In this document: piece after piece, positions 23,351-31,703 of the stretch | Layout of the letters: every line of letters starts with the position of its first letter | Position numbering within the stretch: position 1 is the first letter of the stretch | From: Vulcanimicrobiota bacterium | Lineage (GTDB): Bacteria; Vulcanimicrobiota; Xenobia; Xenobiales; JADMJV01 | Direction: 5' to 3' | Assembly: GCA_019637395.1 (NCBI GenBank) | Contig: JAHBVR010000002.1 | Span: forward strand, 195,495-259,494 | DNA length: 64,000 nucleotides | Notes under the pieces: model-generated | Seen by the model: the letters and a program-made list of their open reading frames with translations, nothing else | Databases searched by the model: none | What the model was told of the DNA's origin: nothing | Translations under genes and position numbers: made by a program

Positions 23351-25652
23351 GAATCAGTGAGACGACCCGCTCCGGCGCCAGGCGCAGGCGGGCCGAGCTG
23401 AGCACGTCCTTGGCGCTGACGTTGTGGTAGATACCGGCGAACCCCTGATTGTAGCTGTCGGACAGTCGAAACAGTTCGAGGTTGCGCAGTTGCAGCACCA
23501 TTCCCGTCGAGTTTTTGCAGGCTACCTGCTGCTGCCCTTCCAGACGCGAAATGGCCAGGCGCAATTCTTCCGGGCTGATTTCTTGGGAGCGCAGCGCCTC
23601 CATTTGCTCCTTCAGGCGAGCCTGCACCTGGGCCAGGTTAGAGGGACTGCAGTCGATGCGCAAAAGCCAGGGCGCCACCGCACTGGAGGAGAGGAAGTTG
23701 CAATCCACCCGTTCGACCAAGGGCTGTTTGAGGCGCAACTCCATTTGCAGGCGGCTGCGCAACGGATCGGCGGCCAGCGCCTGGAGTAGCAATACGAAGG
23801 CGTAGTAGTCGGCTTCGCGTCGGCTGGGTCCGTGACCGCCCACCAGTAGAGTGCAGCGAGACACCTCGGCCGGGTGTATCACCGGCCCCAGGTCTCTCCT
23901 GTCACCCGGGTTGGTGGTCGGCAGAGTCTCGAGATTGCCCGTCCCAAGCTCTCCCGTCACCGGAACCACGTTCAGGGCCGGGGTCAAGTCGTTGCCGGTC
24001 AGGCTACCGGTGATAAACAGATTCCAGCGTCCTCGTTGGCGCACTTCATTCTGCAGTTCTTGCAGGCGTTCGGGAGCCAGGGCCACTCGTTGGCCTTCGC
24101 GACCCAAAGGGTGATCGGGGGGGAAGAGCAGGCGCAGCCATTCTCGGTAGCCCTGTTGCAGCGCTCCCGCGCTCCCGCTCGGGGATGGCTGGCAGCGCGC
24201 CGCCAAAACCGGATCGAATTTGGAGGAACTCCAAATCTGCAGCCATTTGCTCACCCAGGCGCAGGCCTGCTCCCGCGGTAGATAGGCGGAAAACTGCCAG
24301 CCGTAGGGCTGAGCTTCCACGCGGGTGGGCAGTTCGGGCTCGAATCCTGCCTGCCAGTAGGCGGCCAGCCATTCGGCTCGGCCCGCCAGGGCGGCTGCGT
24401 CGCAGGAATTCCCTCCGGGTAACACCGCCCGCACCGATACCACCGGTAAATCCGCCACCGTCTGAATCAGCACTGAGCAACCGGGGGTGGGCTCCAAACG
24501 CACGAAGGCGGGAGGAGCGGCCGGGGAGGCGGCCGGCAGGGCCGGAGTCGGCCTGGGTTTGCTCCTGCTGCCGGCGTTCTTGGCGGGAGGAGCCAACATC
24601 ACCGGCAAACCTTCGCCGTGGCTCCCCACCCAGGCCATATCGGTTTTCCATTGCAGTGGATCGTAGGTTTTCAGGGCTTCGTAGGTCTGCAAATCCTGAC
24701 CCAGTTCCCCATGAGCTTGCTGGAAGCCGAGCAGGCTCGAACGATTGGCCAGGTCATCCCAATCCTCCAGCCACTCAAGCACCGCCTGCTGGCGCAAGGG
24801 CAGGGTTACCAGCAGACCGCTGTCGGGAGCGGCCGCCAGCAACTTCCGGCGGGCCGCTTCCAGCCCGCCCTGGCTGGCCGTGCTCAGCCAGTAGTCATCC
24901 TGAGCTGGCGAGAGGTCCAGTTGCACTTCCTGGTCCTGAGAGCGCAGAGCCGTGCGCCACAGCCAGGCTGCCGCCCGCTGGCGTGCCTGGGTCGGCCTGG
25001 GGTAGGACCAGCCGAGACGATTCGGTAAAAAGTCGGTCGTGGCGGCGGCCGGCCCCGGCCGGGTGGCCTTGAGGGCCGGCAGGCGGGCGAGCATCGACTG
25101 GACTTCGGCCGCATCGTAGCCCCCGACCAGCGACAACACGGCCTGAGATGGGTTCCAACGCTGCGCGTAGAGGGAGCGCAGGCGCGTCGCGTCCAGGTTG
25201 CCGGGAGCCGCGTAGGTACTCAGCAGGCCGCTCAAGTCTTCGCCCTGCAGCCACTGTCCGGACAGTCTGTCGAGTTGTATCCGGGTGGCCCAGCCGGCGT
25301 AGCCGCGGGGAACGACCAGCGTAAAGCTGCTCCAGCTCTGGCCGGTTTGGTAGCTGGCCAGACCACCGATTTCTTCCAATCTTAACAGCAGAGTCCCGGC
25401 CGGGTAGCGGCCACCGCAGCGGGCCAGGATTTGGTTCAGAAACTCACAGGCTTGCGGGTCATGGCCGCGCCCCCAGGGCATGACCAGGGTTACGGCGGCT
25501 ACCGGCCGATCAGTTAAAGCTTGCAGCACCAGAGTGCTACCTCCCGCGAAGGTGCGGCGTTCGACCGGACCCGCAGTCGTTTCCACCCGCTCCTGGGCCG
25601 GCAGGGGGAATGCCCAACAGAGCAAGAAAAGGAGCAACAGCAACGGCTTCAT
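23334..25652 (-). CDS. Secreted M16-family (insulinase-like) protein, zinc site lost
   Basis: This 772-residue exported protein (signal peptide MKPLLLLLFLLCWAFPLPAQ) has the two-halved M16 architecture, residues about 30-360 and 395-770. The first half should carry HxxEH in the helix after the PWGRGHDPQA strand. There it reads ACEFLNQILARCGG, so no zinc site is present. The second half begins again with PTPGCSVLIQTVADLPVVSV and contains ILHPAEVSRC-like substrate-binding features (VIHPAEVSRCTLLV). Non-catalytic M16 proteins normally pair with an active partner, but none is adjacent. It may be a chaperone-like or scaffold subunit. Confidence 0.75.
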   Translation of the reverse strand: MKPLLLLLFLLCWAFPLPAQERVETTAGPVERRTFAGGSTLVLQALTDRPVAAVTLVMPWGRGHDPQACEFLNQILARCGGRYPAGTLLLRLEEIGGLASYQTGQSWSSFTLVVPRGYAGWATRIQLDRLSGQWLQGEDLSGLLSTYAAPGNLDATRLRSLYAQRWNPSQAVLSLVGGYDAAEVQSMLARLPALKATRPGPAAATTDFLPNRLGWSYPRPTQARQRAAAWLWRTALRSQDQEVQLDLSPAQDDYWLSTASQGGLEAARRKLLAAAPDSGLLVTLPLRQQAVLEWLEDWDDLANRSSLLGFQQAHGELGQDLQTYEALKTYDPLQWKTDMAWVGSHGEGLPVMLAPPAKNAGSRSKPRPTPALPAASPAAPPAFVRLEPTPGCSVLIQTVADLPVVSVRAVLPGGNSCDAAALAGRAEWLAAYWQAGFEPELPTRVEAQPYGWQFSAYLPREQACAWVSKWLQIWSSSKFDPVLAARCQPSPSGSAGALQQGYREWLRLLFPPDHPLGREGQRVALAPERLQELQNEVRQRGRWNLFITGSLTGNDLTPALNVVPVTGELGTGNLETLPTTNPGDRRDLGPVIHPAEVSRCTLLVGGHGPSRREADYYAFVLLLQALAADPLRSRLQMELRLKQPLVERVDCNFLSSSAVAPWLLRIDCSPSNLAQVQARLKEQMEALRSQEISPEELRLAISRLEGQQQVACKNSTGMVLQLRNLELFRLSDSYNQGFAGIYHNVSAKDVLSSARLRLAPERVVSLILTPKE

Positions 25653-25690
25653 GCGAGGCTATTTGCCCACCTGTCCACAGAGAGAAACAA

Positions 25691-27316
25691 GTGACTGAAG
25701 ATCAGCTTCCCCGCCACCTGCGCGCGCCTTTTCCCTGCTTAGGCCGCCGGGGCGTGGCCGTGTCGGACCATCCCCTGGCCTCTCAGGCCGCCTGCGACGT
25801 GCTCGCTGCCGGAGGCAGCGCGGTGGACGCGGCCATTGCACTTTCCCTCACCCTGGGTTGCGCCTGCCCTTACTACACAGGCATAGGCGGAGGCGGCTTC
25901 GGACTGGTGTGGATGCCCGGCTGGAGCGAACCTCGTTGGCTGGACTTTCGCGAGGTGGCGCCGGCCGCCGCCCACATGGAAACCTTTGAAGATTTGCCGG
26001 ATGTGGCCTCTACGCAGGGAGTCCACTCGGTTGGAGTACCTGGAATGCTGGCGGGTCTGGGAGAGTTGCACAAGCAGTTTGGGCGCTTGCCCTGGAAGGA
26101 TTTGTTCATCCCCGCCATGGCCGCGGCTCGCGCCGGGGTGGCGGTGGATCCCAACTGGCACCGCATTTCTCTGTCCAAGGAGCGAATTCTGGTCGGATTC
26201 CCGGAAGCCGCCCGCCTGTTTTTACGCGGGGGAGTCAGCCCATTTCCGGGCACGCCCATCCCTTTGCCCGAACTGGCCGACACTTACGAATACCTGGCCG
26301 AGCACGGGGCGGCCGCTTTTTATCGTGGGGATTTGGCGGCGTGCCTCCTGTCCTGTCTGGATGGCTGGATGACGGCGGAGGATCTGGCCGGCTACCAGGT
26401 GCGTTGGCGCCAGCCGCTCAGCATGGACTGGCGAGGAGGGCGGGTCCACACGGTTTCCTCCCCTTCGGCCGGGGGTCTGCAGTTACTGCAGATTTTGGGA
26501 CTGATGGAACGCCGCGGGAGTCCCGAGGCCAGTCAGGAGGATAACAGCCACTGGTTGGCCGAGGCCATGCGCATCAGTTTCCGAGATCGCTGCCAGAGCG
26601 CGGGCGACCCCGACTTTCAAGGACCCGACCCCAGTCTCTACTTGAGCAAGGATTGGTTTGAGGATTGGTCGACGCAAATGACCGCCGACTCCATTCTGCA
26701 ACTGATCGGGCCGACCCTGGCCTATGCCACTGGCGGCACTGCCTCTCATGCGGTGGCCAGCGCCGACGGGGGGGTGGTGGTGATGACCGAATCGATCAAT
26801 CACTGGTTCGGCTCTTTTCTCATCCCCAAGGGCACAGGCATGCTGCTCAACAACATCATGGATGATTTCACCACCCACCGCCACCGGCCCGACGGTTTCA
26901 ACCTGGCTCCGGCGCCTTGGAACCTGGTGGAAGCGGGCAAACGCCCGGTCAGCAGCAGTACTCCGGCCGTCTGGATGGTGGACGGGCGGCCTCGCCTGGT
27001 GGTCGGTTCGGCGGGAGGTCCGCGCATCACCACTTCGGTGGCGCAAATCTTGCTCAACAGCGTCTGGCACGGTCAGAATATCCAGCAGGCGGTGCAGGCG
27101 CCGCGGCTGCATCATCAGTGGTTCCCCGACCATCTTGAAGTGGAACCTCAGGTTCCCGAGGGCCTGCGTCAGGCGCTGCGCGCACGTGGCCATCGCATTC
27201 AAGAGCACGCCTGCCGCAGCCATGCCGCCGCCTTGGAGTGTCACTGGGAGGAAGGCTTCTTCAGTGCCGGAGCTGACTTCCGCAGCTTCGGAGCGGCCCG
27301 GGGATGGTCATTGTGA
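25691..27316 (+). CDS. ggt: Gamma-glutamyltransferase family protein
   Basis: This is an N-terminal nucleophile hydrolase precursor of 541 residues that cleaves gamma-glutamyl bonds. Family blocks are GGSAVDAAIALSLTLG, YTGIGGGGFGLVW, and GTGMLLNNIMDDF after the processing site. The autocatalytic nucleophile is most likely Thr350 in GGTASH. The adjacent pattern is TASH instead of the usual TTH or TSH, so the assignment needs care. No signal peptide is seen from the GTG at 25691, although most GGTs are periplasmic. The gene overlaps the next flavoprotein gene by up to 13 bases. Confidence 0.85.
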   Translation: MTEDQLPRHLRAPFPCLGRRGVAVSDHPLASQAACDVLAAGGSAVDAAIALSLTLGCACPYYTGIGGGGFGLVWMPGWSEPRWLDFREVAPAAAHMETFEDLPDVASTQGVHSVGVPGMLAGLGELHKQFGRLPWKDLFIPAMAAARAGVAVDPNWHRISLSKERILVGFPEAARLFLRGGVSPFPGTPIPLPELADTYEYLAEHGAAAFYRGDLAACLLSCLDGWMTAEDLAGYQVRWRQPLSMDWRGGRVHTVSSPSAGGLQLLQILGLMERRGSPEASQEDNSHWLAEAMRISFRDRCQSAGDPDFQGPDPSLYLSKDWFEDWSTQMTADSILQLIGPTLAYATGGTASHAVASADGGVVVMTESINHWFGSFLIPKGTGMLLNNIMDDFTTHRHRPDGFNLAPAPWNLVEAGKRPVSSSTPAVWMVDGRPRLVVGSAGGPRITTSVAQILLNSVWHGQNIQQAVQAPRLHHQWFPDHLEVEPQVPEGLRQALRARGHRIQEHACRSHAAALECHWEEGFFSAGADFRSFGAARGWSL

Positions 27317-28539
27317 AAACTCCTGTCCTCATCGTGGGCGGCGGATTGGCCGGCCTGACCTGCGCCGTGGAACTCGAGCGGCGCGGAGTGGAATATCGCT
27401 TGCTGGAGGCTGGTGCGCGCCTGGGAGGCCGGGTCGTGTCCGACCAGGTCGACGGCTTCATACTCAACCGTGGTTTTCAAGTCTTGCTGACCGGCTACCC
27501 CGAGATTCGCCGGCTCTGGGCCATGGAGAACCTGCGCTTGCGCCGCGTCCGCTCCGGAGCGGTCATCCGCCGGCAGGGAAAATGGCTGACTCTGCCCGAT
27601 CCCCTGCGCCACCCGGGTGAAATTTGGGATGCCTGGCGCTCCCCGGTGGGGACCGGGATGGATAAACTCCGCCTGGCTCTGCTGGCCTTGGGCAGTCTGC
27701 GTAACAGCGCCGACAACTGCTTCGTAGGCGGCTCGCAGACGACTCTGCAGTATCTACAGCGTTGGGGCTTCTCAGAAGGAATGATCGAGACGTTCTGGCG
27801 GCCCTTCCTGGCCGGTCTCTTTTTGGATTGGGAGTTGAGTAGCAGCGCCGATTTGTTCCGTTTCCTCCTGCCTTTGTTCGCCTGGGGCAGGGTGGCGCTG
27901 CCGGCCGGCGGTATGCAGCAGCTTCCTCGGCAGTTAGAGCGCCGCCTGACTCCGGGCCGGGTGGTGCTGGAGACGCGAGTGGAAAAACTGGAAGGAGCTC
28001 GCTGCTGGGATCAGAGCGGCCAACTTTGGGAGGCAGACCAGTTGGTACTGGCGCTGGATGGCTCCAGTGCCGACCGCCTGTTGGGGCGGGAGAGCGAGGT
28101 TCGTTGGGCGGGTAGCTGCACCACTTACTTCGCGGCTCCGCGCTCGATCGGTGGGCGCGGCCGTCTGCACCTGAACGCGGACGGAGCCCACTCGTGCATT
28201 CAACACTTGATCTGTATAAGCGATTTTGCTCCCGAGTATGCTCCGGCCGGCCAACATTTAATTTCCGTCTCATCGCTTTTCGCCCGTCCCTCGGAGGACG
28301 AGTTGCGGGGACAATTGCAGGAGTGGTTCGGAGCCGAGGTGGGTGCCTGGAGGATGTTGCGCCAGGACTTTCTTCCTCAGTCTCTTCCCACGCTCGCTCC
28401 GGGCATGCGTCCGCGTGAACTCAAGATTGGCGAAGGAGTCTGGCGCTGTGGCGATTATACGGCTTATCCTTCGCTCAACGCGGCGGTGGCCAGCGGCCGT
28501 CTGGTAGCGGAGTCTCTTGGCTATGGAGAGCCGAAGTGA
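27304..28539 (+). CDS. FAD-dependent oxidoreductase (amine oxidase / HemY-like)
   Basis: This 411-residue flavoprotein has an N-terminal Rossmann motif VGGGLAGLTCAVELERRG followed by GARLGGRV and the family block DGFILNRGFQVLLTGYPE. The C-terminal FAD contact is GDYTAYPSLNAAVASGRL. The family includes phytoene desaturase and protoporphyrinogen-oxidase-like proteins whose substrates are mostly unknown. The ATG at 27304 overlaps ggt by 13 bases. A GTG at 27313 would give a 4-base GTGA overlap and the start MKTPVLIVGGG, and is equally likely. It is not part of the CarH-linked cluster. Confidence 0.8.
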   Translation: MVIVKTPVLIVGGGLAGLTCAVELERRGVEYRLLEAGARLGGRVVSDQVDGFILNRGFQVLLTGYPEIRRLWAMENLRLRRVRSGAVIRRQGKWLTLPDPLRHPGEIWDAWRSPVGTGMDKLRLALLALGSLRNSADNCFVGGSQTTLQYLQRWGFSEGMIETFWRPFLAGLFLDWELSSSADLFRFLLPLFAWGRVALPAGGMQQLPRQLERRLTPGRVVLETRVEKLEGARCWDQSGQLWEADQLVLALDGSSADRLLGRESEVRWAGSCTTYFAAPRSIGGRGRLHLNADGAHSCIQHLICISDFAPEYAPAGQHLISVSSLFARPSEDELRGQLQEWFGAEVGAWRMLRQDFLPQSLPTLAPGMRPRELKIGEGVWRCGDYTAYPSLNAAVASGRLVAESLGYGEPK

Positions 28540-28542
28540 TAT

Positions 28543-28563
28543 TGTCAATACATATTCTTGACA
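28543..28563 (+). promoter_or_regulatory. TGTCAA-N9-TTGACA dyad before the translin-like gene
   Basis: A 6-bp perfect inverted repeat with a 9-base AT-rich centre spans 21 bases and ends 8 bases before the ribosome binding site. Two readings are possible. It may be an operator dyad, with TTGACA also usable as a -35, or a short hairpin plus GATTTTT acting as a weak terminator of the preceding flavoprotein gene. Confidence 0.45.
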
Positions 28564-28587
28564 GATTTTTGAGGAGGTGATGGTCAG

Positions 28588-29250
28588 ATGAGTCTACAGG
28601 AGATCTCAGGGCGCATTGGACAGCGCTTCGAGGAGATGGACCGGGCGCGCGACCAGAGTCTGATCAACGCCCGCAAAGTGATCAAGAACTGCAGTCTGGC
28701 TATCCGCGCCGTGCACCGCGGGGAAGCGGCCGAAGTCGAGCAGTTCATGACCGAAGCGCGCAAGTTGCTCAGCACGGCCTGCGAGCAACTGCGATCTTAT
28801 CCGGATGTTTACTACAGCGGCTTCCTGCAGGACGCCGAAAAGGAATATGCCGAGGCGCAGATCACTTACAGGATTGTATCCGGAAAGTCTCTGCCTACTC
28901 CTGAGGAGTTGGGGGTGGACTATGCACCCTACCTGAACGGCATGGCCGAGGCGGTTGGGGAACTGCGCCGCCAGGTGCTCGACTTATTGCGTCGGGGTGA
29001 CCTGGAGCGCGCCGAGAGCCTGCTGTCCATGATGGACGACATCTACTATGTGCTCATCTCCATGGATTTCCCCGACGCCATCACACGCGGTTTGCGCCGC
29101 AGCACCGATATTGCCCGCGGCTGTCTGGAAAAGACGCGCGGTGATTTGACCCACCATTCGGCCGGTCAGAACCTGGAGCGGGAGCTGTCCAGCATCCGCA
29201 ACCGCCTCAGTGTGGAGGCCGACCAGCTATTGCAAGCCGCGCTGCGCTGA
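28588..29250 (+). CDS. Translin family protein (archaeal-type)
   Basis: This 220-residue, almost entirely helical protein matches the translin superfamily, RNA/ssDNA-binding octamers known mainly from eukaryotes and archaea. Key segments are DVYYSGFLQDAEKEYAEA, PYLNGMAEAVGELRRQ, the helix LLSMMDDIYYVLISMDFPDA and GLRRSTDIARGCLEKTRGDL, which reads like archaeal translins. A near-perfect AGGAGGTGAT lies at 28572-28581, so strong translation is expected. The last 24 bases overlap the convergent methyltransferase gene. Whether it retains the RNase activity reported for some family members cannot be judged here. Confidence 0.82.
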   Translation: MSLQEISGRIGQRFEEMDRARDQSLINARKVIKNCSLAIRAVHRGEAAEVEQFMTEARKLLSTACEQLRSYPDVYYSGFLQDAEKEYAEAQITYRIVSGKSLPTPEELGVDYAPYLNGMAEAVGELRRQVLDLLRRGDLERAESLLSMMDDIYYVLISMDFPDAITRGLRRSTDIARGCLEKTRGDLTHHSAGQNLERELSSIRNRLSVEADQLLQAALR

Positions 29251-29976
29251 GGAACAGTCCACTCCGAGCAGATAATCGAAACTGTAGCTGGCCGCGGACT
29301 TGAGATATTCGGCGGCGCGCTGGCGCAGAGCGTGGCAGCGCCGGCGCAGCACCTGGGCCAGGCCGCGGTCCTGGAAAAGTTCCAGGTTTTGTTCTAGAGA
29401 AGCCACTTCGCGAGCCACCCAGTCCGCATCATAAAGGTTCTGATAGCGCTCTTTCCAGGCGATGCGCGCGCCGCGGGCCTCGATGTGGCGCTCGATCCAG
29501 GCTTGCGGGAGTTCACGATGGGGGCGGTTGCCCAGCAACAGTTGCACCGCGTCGCGTAGCTGAGCTACTTCAAAGAGGCAGCTTTGAGCCGGCGTGTTCG
29601 GAGCCGGCTGAGGTTCCAGCCCGATCAAAAACAGCCAGCCAGAACACTTGGAGAGAACTCTCTCGATCATCTCTTCCTGGAAATGAGGGGCGTAGCGATC
29701 ACAGGCCCCGAACAAATAGTCGGCCAGGATGACGTCAAAACGCCGTCCCTGCAGCAGTAGCGGGTCTTGCCACAGGCCTACCAGCACCTCGTCCTGGGGG
29801 CCCATGCCGGGACGCTCCCGTAAGGCCTGGGCGCGTGCTTCTTCGGCTGTGATACCCGTGCGCGAACGGCACGTTTGCTTGAGCAGCCAGCCCCACGACG
29901 AGGCGCCGGTGCCCGCGTCGAGGACGTCGCCCCAGGGCAAAGGGTGCCGCAGGACGATCTGGTCGAGCAGGTCCAA
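29227..29976 (-). CDS. Class I SAM-dependent methyltransferase, substrate unknown
   Basis: This 249-residue protein has the SAM-binding motif I as DVLDAGTGASSWGWLL and a motif IV-like strand FDVILADYLFGACDRY. The second half is helical and carries no recognisable specificity domain. The start is a TTG at 29976, two bases beyond the stop of the upstream LCP gene on the same strand, so translation is probably coupled to it. No ribosome binding site is visible. Its 3' end overlaps the translin-like gene by 24 bases. A link to cell-envelope polymer attachment is possible only by position. Confidence 0.65.
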   Translation of the reverse strand: MDLLDQIVLRHPLPWGDVLDAGTGASSWGWLLKQTCRSRTGITAEEARAQALRERPGMGPQDEVLVGLWQDPLLLQGRRFDVILADYLFGACDRYAPHFQEEMIERVLSKCSGWLFLIGLEPQPAPNTPAQSCLFEVAQLRDAVQLLLGNRPHRELPQAWIERHIEARGARIAWKERYQNLYDADWVAREVASLEQNLELFQDRGLAQVLRRRCHALRQRAAEYLKSAASYSFDYLLGVDCSSAQRGLQ

Positions 29977-29978
29977 GA

Positions 29979-31619
29979 TCAGCTGATGGGGGTGGCCGCC
30001 GGCGCGGGCGCCTCGGGCGCCGGTGGGGGAGGAGCTACGACGGGAGCCGGCGGGGGAGCTTCCGGCGCCGGAGGCGGTGCAACCGGAGCCGGGACGGGCG
30101 GCGCGGCCACCGGCTCAGGTGCGGGCGCGGCCGGCTCGCTGGCCGGAGGGGGCACGTCGGCCGGGAGGTCGCTGGCCGGTTCGATTTGGGGCTCGGGTTC
30201 GGGGGCGGGGGCGGGGTCGGCTTGCGGCTCAGGCTGGGGAGCGGGTTCGGCCGGGCCGGGCTCGCTGTTGCGATAGGTCGGATAGCTTTCCGGCTGTTCC
30301 CAACGGGAAGCGCTGACCGGTTCGCGAGCCGGCCGGTCCGCCACAAAGCCGCGGTCGGTTCCCAAGGTAATGGTGATGTCATAGTCGCCACTGCTCTTGG
30401 CGGCGGCCGTGTCGCGGAATTTTGCGTCCGGAAAGAGCGCCTGCAGTCGGGCGTGAACGCGGGGACTGCGCGCGTATTCCACCACTTCGGTGGTTTTGAT
30501 GGTCTTATGGTCGTTGTCCTCAACCTTGACCACGTTGAACCCTTCCAGGTTCATTTCGTCGGCCACCTGGGTTCCCAAACCATTGTCACCGCTGGCGTTG
30601 ACGATGCGAATACGCATGTCTTTAAGGCCCAGGTCGATATCGTCTTTAAGCAGGCGGCGCACGATTTTGGTGTTCTCGGGCTCGTAAGGGACGATGACCA
30701 TGGCGCCGTTCACGGTGTCGTCGTCGCCTTTGATCTGGGCGGAACGCATCTTGCTCTGGTCAAAGCCTTTGTAAAGCAAGGCCAGGTCGATCATTTGCTC
30801 GACCGTCAGATCGGTCTCCAGCGTCTCTTTGACGGCCTGGGCCAGCTGGCTGAACTTGGTCATGATGCTGGGGTCCTTCATGCGCCGAATGACGGCGCGG
30901 ATCACTTGCTGCTGGCGGCGCATGCGCCCGTAGTCGCCTTCCTCGTCATGGCGGAAGCGGGCGTAGCCGACGGCCTGGTCCCCGCTGAGAATCTGCGGAC
31001 CTTTTTTCAGGTGAATGTGCAACTGGCCCCAGTTGTCATCATAGTCCATGTCCTTCTCGACATCGACGGGCAGACCGCCGAGCGCGTCGATGATCTTTTT
31101 CGCCCCCTGCACTTTGACGATGACGTAGTAGTGCACCGGCACTCCCAAGAAATGGCTGACCGTTTCACGGGTTTGCTTGACGCCGCCATAACTGAAGGCG
31201 GAATTGATCTTGTCCGAGCCGATTTTTTCGGAGATGAGCGTGTAGGTGTCGCGCGGGATCGAGACGATGTTGAGAAATTGCGCTTCATCTCCAATGCTGG
31301 CCACCATCATGGTGTCGGAGCGGGCCCCTTTGCTATAGGGCATGCCTTTGCTATCGTGGTTGTAATCGATGCCCAGCACCAACAGATTGATGCGTCTGCG
31401 TTCACCCACGAAAACCGATTTGCCGTAGCTTTTCTGGAACATCTTGGTCAGGCCGCCGCTGGTGATGGCGCCGCCCGTGATCTGGACGTATTTAGTGGCC
31501 ACCAGGCCGGCTCCCAAGGTGCCCATCGCGCCAATCATTGCGAATGAGGAGAAGAGGACCAGGCGCTTCAGGCTGGGTATGCGCCGGAAGCGCTGCCAGC
31601 GGGTCAGTGAATTGGACAT
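29979..31619 (-). CDS. LytR-CpsA-Psr (LCP) protein with proline-rich tail
   Basis: LCP enzymes attach anionic polymers to peptidoglycan from lipid-linked precursors. This 546-residue copy has a short cytosolic N-terminus (TRWQRFRRIPSL), one membrane span at about 20-42 and the LCP domain at about 76-245. The domain includes LGIDYNHD, KGARSDTMMV with Arg and Asp active-site residues, and SIPRDTY. A LytR_C domain lies at about 333-423 and a disordered Pro/Ala/Glu tail at 440-546. The tail is absent from the paralogue next door and could span the wall. It is downstream of that paralogue on the same strand. Confidence 0.92.
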   Translation of the reverse strand: MSNSLTRWQRFRRIPSLKRLVLFSSFAMIGAMGTLGAGLVATKYVQITGGAITSGGLTKMFQKSYGKSVFVGERRRINLLVLGIDYNHDSKGMPYSKGARSDTMMVASIGDEAQFLNIVSIPRDTYTLISEKIGSDKINSAFSYGGVKQTRETVSHFLGVPVHYYVIVKVQGAKKIIDALGGLPVDVEKDMDYDDNWGQLHIHLKKGPQILSGDQAVGYARFRHDEEGDYGRMRRQQQVIRAVIRRMKDPSIMTKFSQLAQAVKETLETDLTVEQMIDLALLYKGFDQSKMRSAQIKGDDDTVNGAMVIVPYEPENTKIVRRLLKDDIDLGLKDMRIRIVNASGDNGLGTQVADEMNLEGFNVVKVEDNDHKTIKTTEVVEYARSPRVHARLQALFPDAKFRDTAAAKSSGDYDITITLGTDRGFVADRPAREPVSASRWEQPESYPTYRNSEPGPAEPAPQPEPQADPAPAPEPEPQIEPASDLPADVPPPASEPAAPAPEPVAAPPVPAPVAPPPAPEAPPPAPVVAPPPPAPEAPAPAATPIS

Positions 31620-31703
31620 GGAGCCTCCTGTGATGACATCGCCGGTGCTTCGGAAGCTTGAAAAAAATTCCTCACCGGCAATCCTCTAAAAGAGAAATTC
31701 TGG

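Noticed and set aside
30186-31547. 453-codon frame antisense to the first LCP gene
   Set aside because: It is composed of the complementary pattern of conserved LCP codons and has no family or start signal.
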